Source: Hsuehochloa calcarea
Taxonomy: Eukaryota > Streptophyta > Magnoliopsida > Poales > Poaceae
DNA: 64,000 nucleotides
Direction of reading: 5' to 3'
NCBI GenBank assembly: GCA_036346395.1
Contig: JAYEVG010000034.1
Coordinates: forward strand, 124,001 to 188,000
This document shows, in pieces, positions 1 through 10,214 of the stretch; position 1 is the first letter of the stretch; every line of letters starts with the position of its first letter. Under the pieces are notes generated by a model. The model was not told where the DNA came from, searched no databases, and was given only the letters and a program-made list of their open reading frames with translations. The translations under genes were made by a program, and so were the position numbers.

Positions 1-62
1 CAAGAGCCCACCAATTACCAAACCCAAAGCTTGAGCTTCTCCGCACGCGCGCCTCCGCCTCT

Positions 63-2475
63 ATGTCGCAGCCGGCGCAGTGCCCCTACTGCCGCGCGTC
101 CGGCCCGGCTCGGTGCACCACGACGCAGCCGCCGCTCTCCCGCGCAGTCTCCGAGTGCTCCTCCTGCGCGCGCCTCGTCCTCGAGCGCCACCTCCACCCA
201 CCCCTTCTTCCCCCTCCTCCCCTCCCTCCACCCCCTCCCCCTCGTCACCCCCGACCTCGCCGCCGTCCAGCCCTCCTCCGCCCCCGATGACGACGACGAC
301 CCCTTCCTCCCCGCCGGCTTCGTCTCCGCCTTCTCGGCCTTCTCCCTCGAGCGCCACCCCGTCCTCGCTCGCTCCGCCTCCGCCTTCTCCGGCCTCCTCG
401 CCGAGCTCGAGCGCGCGCTCGCAGTCGACTCCGCCGCCTCCTCCACCCCGGACCCCGCCGGGCCCATGGTGTCCGTCGATAGCCTCCGCGCCTACCTCCA
501 GATCGTGGACGTCGCGTCCATACTGAGGCTGGACCGGGATATAGCTGACCACGCCTTCGAGCTCTTCAAGGACTGCTCCTCCGCGACGTGCCTCAGGAAC
601 CGCAGCGTCGAGGCGCTGGCTACCGCCGCGCTCGTGCAAGCCATCCGCGAGGCCCAGGAGCCCAGGACGCTGCAGGTTTGTGATGCGCTCATGCTCGCCA
701 TGTGTTTGTTGAAATGCTTTCGTGCAGAGATAGATAGGCATAGCCGTGTAGGCGTGTGTTTCTCCAAGCAATTAGGATTTAGGGCTAGCCAGGCAATTGT
801 ATGCTCTGAAATGGAGATTTCCACAATGTTATTCAAGATTTGTTTGCTTGGAAATTGGGAATTTTGTTCATCAATTCTAATCAGCTAGTACTTTAAATTT
901 CCAAGCAACTCAACAGATTATTGCTGTCTGGAAAGAATTGTTGTTGGATGATATGCTGCTTTCCAGTATACTGAATTGCGGACCTAAGTCACCAAGTCAA
1001 TTTAGTGTCAAAGCACTCTACTCAATATCCCTTTCTTAGTTGAGCATCTGATCGTGTTAACTTAAACCTATGTGGATTGAGGATAACAAAGCAATCTATA
1101 TTTTGCTTGATTCTTAACATTGGTGCAAGGAAAAAAAACACATTTGCATTTTTTGGGGTAAAATTAGATAAGTATCTGCCTTTGAATTACCTTACTGTAT
1201 GTGAACTTGTGCTGAAGGTATTATAGATTAGGATAACTTTAACCATGTTGAGAATACCTTCATTCATCTGAACAAATCAACATTAGTCATGCTTCATAGG
1301 CAAAGAACTGAACCAAATGTTGAGTCAGCCATGAAACATGCAATTGGTGTTGTGTAAATACTTGGTGCAGCATTTCTATGTATTGCTACTTTTATCAATT
1401 AGCACTTATTCATCTTCTGTTTACTGCATGTCCAGGAAATCTCCACTGCTAGCAATCTTCCTCAGAAAGAGATAGGAAAATACATCAAAATACTTGGCGA
1501 ATCTTTGAAACTGAGCCAACCACTTAATAGCAATTCAATAGCAGTTCATATGCCTCGGTTTTGCAGCCTCCTCCAGCTCAATAAATCTGCTCAGGTATCA
1601 GATGGGCTGCAAACCTGAAACATTATGCATAAAACCAAGTTCGGCTTTTAACATATCATCTGTCATTTCCTCAGGAACTTGCAGCCCATATCGGCGAGGT
1701 GGTTGTCAATAAATGCTTCTGCACACGGCGGAATCCCATAAGCATATCTGCTGCTGCTATCTACCTTGCATGTCAGCTCGAAGACAAGCGCAAAACTCAG
1801 GCAGAGATCTGTAAGGTAACAGGCCTTACAGAGGTCACTCTGCGTAAAGTGTATAAAGAACTGTTGGAGAATTGGGATGATTTGCTCCCCCCTAACTACA
1901 CACCAGCTACTCCGCTAGAGAAAGCTTTCCCAACGACAACCATCTATTCAGGGCGCTCGTCGAGTGGCAAAGATCTTTACCAGGATAAGCTGTTGGATAG
2001 TATTAAGCAAAAAAACTCTGAAACTGCACAGCCTGATCACATGGTCATTGTAAAAGAGGAGGAAGACAGGAAAACTGGTCCACTTGGTCGAGCGCCTGCA
2101 AAACCTGAACCCCATGATTTGAACCAGGCATTCTGGCAGCCAAATGTTCCGTTCTTATCATCTCCAAAATCAGATCGTGACAAGATGGAAACAAGCATTC
2201 GTGGGATTAACCTTAACGAGGCAACATGCACAATGGATTCTGAAAAGGCAGACATAACACTTAAGCCAACCTTTGCTGATCGATGGTTAAATGAATCAAA
2301 GGTGCTTCCATCTCCTCCCAATAGGCAGCCTGTACCGTGGCAGCTTAAGCAAGCGGCGCCAGCACCTGGGTCCTCGTATTCTAGGATTCATGAAATGCAG
2401 TTTGGCCTTCTGGCTGCCCGTGGGAAAAGGAGTGCTGGGGATGGTGGCGATGCCCGTGATAAGGAGGGGAAGTGA
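63..2475 (+). CDS. PBRP: Plant-specific TFIIB-related protein (pBRP type), frame break in exon 1
   Basis: General-transcription-factor relative of TFIIB, known in plants as pBRP. Three exons are read as 63-675, 1436-1594 and 1675-2475, with GT/AG borders all in phase 0. Exon 1 starts at ATG 63 with a zinc ribbon (CPYC near residues 7-10, CSSC near 32-35). It continues with an acidic DDDDD tract and a first cyclin-like fold containing ATCLRNRSVEALATA. Exon 2 holds KEIGKYIKILGE. Exon 3 holds the second cyclin fold (CTRRNPISISAAAIYLACQL, TGLTEVTLRKVYKEL) and a poorly conserved tail ending at TGA 2473-2475. Anomaly: exon 1 is 613 nt, so the zinc ribbon (frame of ATG 63) and the rest of the protein (frame +1) are out of register. 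The switch lies near 192-204, where LERHLH should run into HPFFPLL, as if two bases were missing. This could be a real null allele, a sequencing error, or use of a downstream start (ATG 466). Introns 676-1435 and 1595-1674 hold nothing else recognisable. Confidence 0.88.
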
Positions 2476-3035
2476 ATGGTTGCAGCTGCTTATGTTTAAA
2501 ATGAAATTAAAGGAAAGCTGCTTTGTAAATATAGATGTTTAGTTGAGTTAAACTTGGTTACCTATAGCCATTCTGGTGAATCATATTGACGCTGTAAAAT
2601 TTTACTCCAGACTAGCTTCTGTGCTGGAATTTTTACTAGTTTCAAATTAGTTAGCGTGTGAATTGATTTCTTTCTCACCATGTTTCGTGGAATGAAATGT
2701 CATAGATTTTCATTTGAGCACTGGTATGAACAATCTATACAAAATATGTTTCCTGCATGAAGTTTATTTCCAATTTTACATGATATTTTTCACGATTTCA
2801 GCTAATTTTTTCCCCAACAATCCAGTTAAGGGAACACAATTTCACAATGTTCTTTGAAGATGATAACACAGGCCAGGGAAAGAACATCCAGAGTTCGCAT
2901 TTTTGGTCGTATTAATACTGTTTGTAACGTTGTGGTACGACTATCGTGCGGGGGAGGGGTGGCCGTACTGTAGCTCCTTTTGCAACGAACTTGGACAACT
3001 CCCAGCCAGAACTTGGACGTCCCCATCCGGGCCAC
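2476..3035. other. 3' UTR and AT-rich intergenic sequence
   Basis: Follows the stop codon of the TFIIB-related gene. The first 250 bases are AT-rich and plausibly the 3' untranslated region (AATGAA near 2691 could act as a weak poly(A) signal). From about 2930 the sequence becomes more GC-rich. No gene or repeat is recognised. Confidence 0.5.
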
Positions 3036-3321
3036 TAGAGTTGGTCAAACGGGTTGTGTCTGTCGAGCCAGTTCGAGACACGACACTGTTGGTCCGGTCT
3101 AAACACGGTACGATTTGTACTATTCACGGGCCAGACCGACATGGCACGATAGTTCGGGCCGTGCTTAGGCCGCCACCCCGGATATACATATATGATTTTA
3201 TTTTTATTTATTAATATTTATATGATTTTTCTTTCTATTTTTCAATACTTATATGGTTTTATTTTGTAGTTTTAAGATTTTATATAGTTCATTTTATAAG
3301 TATATATAAATTTATTTTGGT

Positions 3322-3365
<44 letters not shown>

Positions 3366-3915
3366 TACTTTCTACTCCCGGGGGTAGTTACTGCCACATC
3401 TGATATACCACCTAAAAGAACTTGATATTCTCTTTTATCACTTTGGGTATACTCATATACTAATTATAAGATATTACAATGCGAACCACACAAAAAAAGT
3501 TGCAAGAGAGTCTATAGTTTTTAGCATATTTTGTAAATATTCTAGGATTGTTTTAAATGTTTTTTAATTTTTCATGCCTTATGAGCTAAATGACAAATGT
3601 TTTAACGAGGCAGTTATTTGAATATTAATAAAATTCTATTATATTTTCAATATGTTTATCTTATTTTTTACAATTTTTATATGTATTTTTGAATTCTACA
3701 TATTTTTATGATTTTTTGGATTTTTTGGATTTTTTTTTTTGTTTTTTTGCCTAACTGGCTAAGTGGGTTAGAATCGGCCCATTGGGCTAAATGGCATAGT
3801 CCGAAAGACCGTCCGACATGTGGACTGGCACAACACGACTCATTTAGTTCACGGTCAGAATGAGCCATGTCGGCATGGGCCGTACCGGGCCGGGCCGCCT
3901 ATTTGACCAACTCTG
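3036..3915. mobile_element. Candidate hAT-like non-autonomous element
   Basis: The left end TAGAGTTGGTCAAACGG (from 3036) and the right end TTTGACCAACTCTG (to 3915) form an inverted repeat, CAGAGTTGGTCAAA read inward from the right. Both fit the YARNG start of hAT transposons. GC-rich subterminal regions full of GGGCC/GGCCC motifs (3050-3180 and 3765-3900) flank an AT-rich core with no coding potential. The eight flanking bases (CGGGCCAC and CCACCCAC) agree at five positions only, so a target duplication is not proven. Superfamily assignment is an inference. Confidence 0.5.
3329..3361. repeat. (TA)n microsatellite
   Basis: About 16 consecutive TA units inside the AT-rich core of the hAT-like element. 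Confidence 0.95.
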
Positions 3916-4140
3916 CCACCCACCCACCCCTTTCCTTTGTTTAATTATTAAATAATTAATTAGAGATTAGCCAAGCTTAGCTAGATGGATTTGTTTGACC
4001 GATGAGTTGATCGATTATGTTTGTGTTTCTCAACAAGCTAGTGAACTTCGTTAGTGAGGTTTCGTACAACGCACCCACGTCATACGGTTTGAATTTGAAT
4101 AACACGAACAAATTCAATGGCCACAGTAACAGGCACCCCT

Positions 4141-4269
4141 CCATCGTACGGTACAGCGTGGACAACGCTTCGAATTTTGGACTCATTTGGCCGTATAGCG
4201 TTAGAAAATTTCAAAATTAGCCCCCATATCTCATAAATTCCCGATCTGGTGCCCCGTACCCACCTGCTG
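4141..4269. repeat. Left inverted repeat of the MULE
   Basis: Aligns with the reverse complement of 14221-14340. Shared blocks include CCATCGTRCGG, GAATTTTGGACT.ATTTGG, CTCA.AAATTCC and a perfect 14-mer GTACCCACCTGCTG (4256-4269). Similarity is roughly 70 percent by eye. CACCTGCTG at 4261-4269 also pairs with CAGCAGGTG at 4283-4291 as a local hairpin. Confidence 0.65.
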
Positions 4270-4299
4270 TCGTGCGACACAGCAGCAGGTGGCCCACCC

Positions 4300-4838
4300 C
4301 CCAACAGTATTCAAATTTTTTTAAATTTTTTTTAATATTAAATGAGCTCGAAAAATTATTAAATTTTTTGTAGAGTCTCCTGGCATAGCGTGTTTGCTTC
4401 TGTAATTTTTTCAAAATTTTTTAAATTTTTATTTTCTCTGTAAAATTCTTTTAAGTATAATGTTTGTATGAATTTTCTAATATAGAAACTAAGGTCCAAA
4501 CATTTTTTTTTTCAAACTCCTTACACAGAGGACTTGATTGTGTAAATTTAATGTAATTTTATATGCTCCAAAATTATCTCGACAAATTAAGGGTTTAGGT
4601 TTGAAAAATTAGGACGAGATGTTTCGAAAATTAGGGTTTCATTATTTCATGTGACTCAAAATGTGTGAAGTTTAGTACCACATGAGTACTCTTAGTCGCT
4701 ATGGTTCTTGATCATATTTTCGAAGATGCTGAGAACTTAACTAAAGAAATTTGAGCGTTGTGATTACGAAGATGCCCTAAAACATAGAAAAATCGATGTC
4801 AATGTGAATGATTATTTCTGGAATTCCAGCAGAAGAGC
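4300..4838. other. AT-rich subterminal region of the MULE
   Basis: AT-rich sequence with T-runs and repeated short words such as AAAATTAGGG (near 4628). No gene is recognised. It would be downstream of the - strand gene at 4839-5558. Confidence 0.4.
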
Positions 4839-5558
4839 CATTTGCCCTTCCTTCCGAGCTCGGCGTTGTACTCCTCGCGGGCGCCAGCCTCACCGCCATT
4901 TCACGCTTTTTGGCGCTCCTCTTGCGTGCCTCGCGCTCCTGCGCCTACGCCTCAAGATGGGCCTGCGTCTCCCGGCGGATACGCTCGTTGTGCTCTTCGG
5001 TCCGACGATGCTCCTTCCGGATCTCGCGTCCGCTTTCGACATTCCACTCCTCGATGTCGAGTCGCCATCGGTCGTGTGGGTGGATCTCTAGGTCGATCCA
5101 CTTGCGGAAGCCACACAGAGGCTCCGGGGACTACAGGTAGATGGAGAGATTGTAAGTGCGCGATTCGAAAAGAGAGTTGGTACGGAACTAAGCGTAAGTA
5201 CTCCTTACCATTGCCGATAGGTTCTCGTATCCCAACGACGGTCGGGATAGTCGGAGGAGTAGTTGGGACAACCCGATGCTTGCATGCCGAGGTGAGTCGG
5301 TGCTTGGATTTGAAGAACTTGCATGTGTCCTCGCACCAACAGAGGGGCGTCTCCCTCTCGGCGGGTGTTGCGCGAACGCTTCGGTTGGGGCGCTGGCGGG
5401 GGTTCTTGCTATGGGGGCTTCATTGCGGAGAGTTTCCATCCGCACGCCGCTTTGCTCTTGCCGATCCGAGCCACGACATCCCTAGCTTGTTCAGCCCGTG
5501 CCGTAGAAGCCCGAGCTAACTCGCGGATCTCATCCCATTGCTTGTGCCTCTTGTCCAT
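4839..5558 (-). pseudogene. Zinc-finger-like, coiled-coil gene of the MULE (CGFRKWID motif), degraded
   Basis: Reading the - strand, ATG 5558 opens a peptide starting MDKRHKQWDEIRELARAS, basic and helical, with an in-frame TAG near residue 50. The continuation has a good donor (AATG|GTAAGG, near 5205) and acceptor (CTGTAG near 5136). The second exon begins SPEPLCGFRKWIDLE, resembling the second half of GRF-type zinc fingers (C-G-F-x-x-W-x-D). A charged coiled coil follows (EHRRTEEHNERIRRETQAH), broken by another TAG. A clean first half of the zinc finger was not found, so the family is tentative. Small genes of this kind travel inside grass transposons; a role for this one is unknown. Confidence 0.42.
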
Positions 5559-5687
5559 CCCGTCGTGGCGAAGTAAGCTCTGGTGTAGCGTTGGGTTTGG
5601 TTGTGTAGTAGATGTCTTTCACCTCTTTTTATAGGCCACAAGGTTGGCTTGGTGTGGTTAAATTAGCGTGAGTAGCCGGCGTGATGA

Positions 5688-6232
5688 GTGTTGTCACGTC
5701 CTACCTTCTGATGCGGCCATTTGATCCGAAAAGTGGCGGCGAGTGTTGTCGCGTCCTACTTTGCAGAGTCTTGTCATTTCGATCGAAAAGTCGCGAGGCG
5801 AGTGTTGTCACGTCCTACTTTGCGAGTCTTTGTCATTTGATGCGAAAAAGTGGCGAGGCGAGTGTTGTCACGTACTACTTTGCGAGTCTTTGTCATTTTG
5901 ATGCGAAAAGCTAGCGAGGCAGAGTGTTGTCACGTCCTTCTTTTGAGAGCGATGTCATTTCGGTCTGAAAAGTTGGCGAGACAGAGTGTTTTCACGTCCT
6001 ACTTTGCAGAGTGCGGTCATTTCGGTTTGAAAAGTTGGCGAGGCAAAGTGTTGTCACGTCCTACTTTGCAGAGTGCTGTCATTTCGGTCTGAAAAGTTGG
6101 CGAGGCAGATTGTTGTCACGTCCTACTTTGCAGAGTGCGGTCATTTCAGTCTGAAAAGCTGGCGAGGCAAAGTGTTGTCACGTCCTACTTTGCAGAGTGT
6201 TGTCATTTCGGTCTGAAAAACTGGCGATGCGT
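5688..6232. repeat. Nine-copy, ~62-bp tandem array
   Basis: Nine head-to-tail copies begin near 5688, 5742, 5801, 5861, 5923, 5985, 6047, 6109 and 6171, each led by GTGTTGTCACGTCCTACTTT and containing GTCATTTCGGTCTGAAAAG. Copies 5-9 are almost exactly 62 bp and very alike; copies 1-4 are shorter and more diverged. This suggests recent expansion from the right-hand side. Open frames through it are a by-product of the repeat. Confidence 0.93.
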
Positions 6233-6449
6233 GGGTGTAAGTATTATGAAATTATCTGCAACCGGACAGATTTAGGTCTCCAAAATTTGGAATGTAGGAT
6301 TTCGAAATTAGGGTTTGATTAATTCGCACACAAAGTATTCATACCGGAATTAGACAGATGCATACATCATTACAAAGGAGTACAACAACATCACAAACGT
6401 ATGCATCATGTAGTGCAGGGATGCATAGATAAAGAGTAGATATTATAAT

Positions 6450-6958
6450 CTACTTGGCAAGAACAAGAAATAATAGAAGCAAAACAGCAAAACTAGCTAT
6501 ATTAACTAATTTCTGAAATGATTTCTCAACCCTTTCCATCCTTTCATCCAGTCTTTTAAGAACATTATCTGTATTTTTCATCGGTTGATCCGATGGTCGA
6601 GGCACTTGACAAAATACAGCCACACGACGTGTGTCCTCTTGCAAGGCTGTAATTTGCATTGCAATGTCTCGAACCTCAAAAGATTGCTTCATCATTACAC
6701 CCGAACCGACATGTTGTGTTTTGTAGAAAGAATTACAACTGCAAGTGAAAAAAAAATATTGTCTAGAAGGAAATTCATTGGGGATGATCAGGCAGAAGTT
6801 ACCGTAAGATTTGAACACTTCATGAACACTCGGGATGGATTGGTTGGCGTTTGGGAGGTGAACACATTCACCGGATCCGTGCAACGAGGGCAAATCAAGT
6901 GCTGTCGTAGTGTTTCTAATTGCCTGCTCAGTCGGAAGTTTGACGAGGTCGTAGACAT
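6450..6958 (-). pseudogene. GRF-type zinc finger protein with C-terminal membrane anchor (MULE passenger)
   Basis: Two exons on the - strand. Exon 1 (6958-6803) starts MSTTSS and carries the first half of a GRF zinc finger: CPRC, then TSQTPTNPSRVFMKC, matching the CxxC...TPxNPxRxFxxC pattern. The intron (donor G|GTAACT, acceptor TTTTTTTTTCACTTGCAG) ends at 6739. Exon 2 (6738-6450) supplies a CNSFYK segment, a coiled coil (DNVLKRLDERMERVEKSFQ) and a C-terminal hydrophobic helix (ASFAVLLLLFLVLA) just before the stop. This GRF, coiled coil, tail-anchor layout is common in small grass transposon proteins. With the splice sites as read the exon phases differ by one base, so either the junction is slightly off or the gene has a frameshift. 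Confidence 0.6.
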
Positions 6959-7325
6959 CCCTGTGTATAGGCAAACGATGGCAAACCAAGACTGCAAGAA
7001 AGGAGAAGAGGAAGTGAAGAGTGATGGGAATCGTAGCCAAAACATCCATATATATAGCCTACGGGTAAATTGCAATTGGGTTGAACAAAATTGGCGTCCG
7101 CGAGGCAGCGAGGCCGAGGATGTATCGCGGGGCAGCATTGCGTTATGTCTTTACGGTTTAGTAAATTAAAATCGGGAGGTACAGTTGTCGTTTGTACTGA
7201 ATATTTCAGAGAACATTTTGTGTACATAAATCACAGTAACGTAATGCACTTCGATATTACATAAATCAGAAAGGCAGAATGCACAATGACATTACATAAC
7301 ACGTTTTTCACGGCCATGACATTTG

Positions 7326-9851
7326 CTAGGGTGCATCGTCGTGTCGCCTGCCCGGACGGCGTAGTTGATCCTCAGGGAAGGTGAACCTGTCCGGGGAGTG
7401 GTGCACGTCTCGAAGGCCATAGTAGGGGTGCTGCCTAGGAGACGAAGCTGCGGTGATCTCAGCGTGGGGGTCCGGCTCAGGCCTGAGCATCTCGTCAACC
7501 CACTGATGCTCTTCCTACATGAAAGGGTACTGGGTGAGTTAGTCCTTGGTTGTATGCACCGAGAAAATAGTTGTAACTACGTTCACACGTACCTGAGTAG
7601 GTTGTTGTGCTGAGGAGGATCCTCCTGGCCAGTCTGAGTTGCAGTGCTGCACGGTGTACCCTCCATACGTATCACCGAACCACGGGTCGCGCTCCCGCAA
7701 TTAGGACTGAATGCCGTGCGTCAATGAGCCCAACCACTCGTCTCCGTATTGCTGGCCGTCAGTCGATGTCTGCAGTGGAAAACCGTCGCGCCGGCGAGGA
7801 AGTCATGTGCTGCGCCTCCCTCCGTGATGATGATGGTAGCATCAGACTGCTGTCCCCTCGTACTTGCTGCTCGAAGAAAGGGTAATGTCAGATACGTCTG
7901 AAAATGAGTGCATGCAAAGGTATTGACGACAAGAATCGACTGAGAGATAACATACCCGTGGCCCGAGGCGGGTGCAGGCCGACCGACCGTTGCTGTTCGA
8001 GCGACTCCGGAGTGAGATGGGCGTCTGCAGAGGTGGTGCCGACGCGAGGAGCCGAGGCGGAGGGGTGGAGGGTGCCCTGCGTCCGCGATCTTGTGCGCGA
8101 TGCGTCGCCTATGGCGACCACAAGTCATGGCTCTAATCGCAGTCCTCGCGTCGTCGGTCATGGCGCGCATCGTGGATAGGAGACGATCGAAGGTGTTGCT
8201 GTTCCCACGCCGTAGAATTTCAGCACCCTCACGTCAGATATCGATCCATGCGGTAATCTTGCAAGAAAATCTGAGTAAGTGCGCGGCGTGTTACTCACGA
8301 AATTGCATGAAGAATGGTTTACCGTCTCGTCGTGGTGTGCCGCCCGGTGAGGGTCCGGGCCAGCTAGTACGATGTCCTTGTGCATGCCGACCCTCGACGC
8401 CGCGCTGCGCCTTTGGCCCGATAAATCGCACTGGTGCATAGAATGTACCCGCTTGCAAATGCAGCGACGTCTGGATGGAGTAGACGCGTGCCTCGTGCAC
8501 CACGTCCGTCGCAACCCTCTCGTTCCACAACTCCGTCCACGGCTGCTGTGTCTGCCTCCATTCGTCGCTCTTGCGCCCTTTCCTTGTTTGCCTGCAAGTG
8601 AATTTTAATGTCAGAAAATATAAGGCAGGCATACAGCTAAAATGACACCCAAAAAATGACATACCGGTGGGCCTTCGCTGTGAGAGGTCATCCCACGGGT
8701 GGCACTTTCTTTGTACAGCCGAATCGTCTCATGACCATTGTGGAATGTACGGCTCGACCATGTGCGAGAATACCAGGTGGCAGGTCGTCATCCAGAGTGG
8801 ATCGTCCTCAGTACACTGCGTCGATAATCCGTAGGGGGCCGTGTCTGCAAGGAACTGTCCTGTCCATGGCCACCAGATGATCTCGGTCTCGTGCAGAGTC
8901 TCAAAATAGTTATGGAACTCTGCGTACGCACGCCTCGGTCTCTCCCTGACCCACCCTAGGGTACCACGTGTCCAACGTGTTCCTATTGTAGGCCCGTCGT
9001 GGGGGTGGTCGCCGAGAGCGTTGCCGTAATGCTGGACGGTCAACGGGTAAGGGTGCATGGTGCTGCGGAAATAAGGACGGCCAACTGGAAAGTGCTCCTA
9101 TGACCACAACTGTAGCAGGGTGTAGCAAACCACCAGGACTGGCTCCCCGCCCGTAGTGCGCTGAGTGGCATCGCACAACCCTCGGTAAGTGGCGCAGAGC
9201 ACCGCGGAAGCCCAACTGTACTGTGGAACCTCGTCGGGCCAGGTGTCCGCCAGAGACTCTGCCAGATGGATATAGCTAGGGTACACGCAATCTCCCTGTG
9301 TCGTAGGGAACAAGATCCATCCGAACAGGAACAGAAGGTACGCGATGAGGTGTGTCCTGATTGCCTCCGCTGTCGCGTCCACGGGGAAGGTCATGAACTC
9401 CCGCAGCCAAAAATGTGGGACACCGGACAAGTTTGCAGGAATCGCGAGGCCGAATCTGTCGGCCAAACGCACCTTCCATTCTACTGCCCTCGGAGGTGGC
9501 ACTACTGGAAGGCCATGCACCGGCAGACCTGTAAGCATTGCTACATCCTCGATAGTAATGATCATCTCCCCCCACTGGAAGTGGAATGTATGAGTCTCCA
9601 CCGGTCCACAAGCATAGAGAGGAGTGCCGCGTCAAACTGCAACGCGTGCGGGATGTCCAACATGTGGGCAAGGGGCAGGAGGCTGGTGTCCCGCAGCCAC
9701 GGGACGTACCGCTCGTCAACGGGCCACCTCTCTCTAGGGGCGCTCAGGACCAGGCTCGGAGGCCGCCGGCCGCGACCACGCCCGACAGCAGTGCCCCTAT
9801 CCGGCGTGGGCGGCGGCTCGTCGCGCGATCGTCAACTGGAGCCTGCACCAT
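7326..9851 (-). pseudogene. Plant mobile domain (PMD, MAIN-like) gene, five exons, frameshifted
   Basis: The PMD domain is shared by host proteins such as MAIN/MAIL1 and by many plant transposons; its biochemical activity is not established. Exons on the - strand by splice signals: 9851-8665, 8591-8299, 8270-7956, 7897-7593 and 7514-7326, each with GT/AG borders. Exon 1 has the domain core: LPLAHMLDIPHALQ, then THTFHFQWGEM followed by TIEDVAMLTGLPVHG, and later YSWASAVLCATYRGLCDAT. Exon 2 has QPWTELWNERV. Exon 3 has TFDRLLSTMRAMTDDARTA. Exon 5 ends RRPGRRHDDAP before TAG. Damage: frameshifts near 9603 and 8730, a TAG near 9098 where Tyr (TAT) is likely, and a TGA near 8690. The gene sits downstream of the transposase in the same orientation. 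Confidence 0.78.
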
Positions 9852-10214
9852 CTCCTGTCGATAGGGAAAAACATGTTAGTACGCATATAAAACATATTAT
9901 GTGGCACAGGAAAACAAGGCAAAATATACGACAAAAAGGAAACAACCCCATATGACCATAATGAGTTAACAAAAGACCAAGACGACATAACTTTCCGTCC
10001 GTAAATAAAGGCATATATTAACAACAACACATCCCATCCAAGGCATTAAAATAAGCAAGCGATATCACGACTTAGTAATTATATCTTGCTCGCTACTGAT
10101 TGCTTTGCTTATTTGGAGTGCATTTGGTAATTGGCGATGGAGTGCTCTATTGTCTTGCGATGCACATGCAGGCCGGCGAACACATTGCCGCGTTGGGTTG
10201 TCGTCCATGTTGTT

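Noticed and set aside
61..771. Long - strand open frame over TFIIB-gene exon 1
   Set aside because: Gly/Glu/Arg-rich shadow of a GC-rich exon whose + strand encodes conserved TFIIB sequence.
5688..6232. CRISPR-like array
   Set aside because: The repeats are contiguous 62-bp units without unique spacers, in a plant genome.
6450..7049. Single 199-residue protein on the - strand
   Set aside because: The frame reads through an obvious intron; the zinc-finger half is in another frame upstream of a GTAACT donor, so a two-exon gene fits better.
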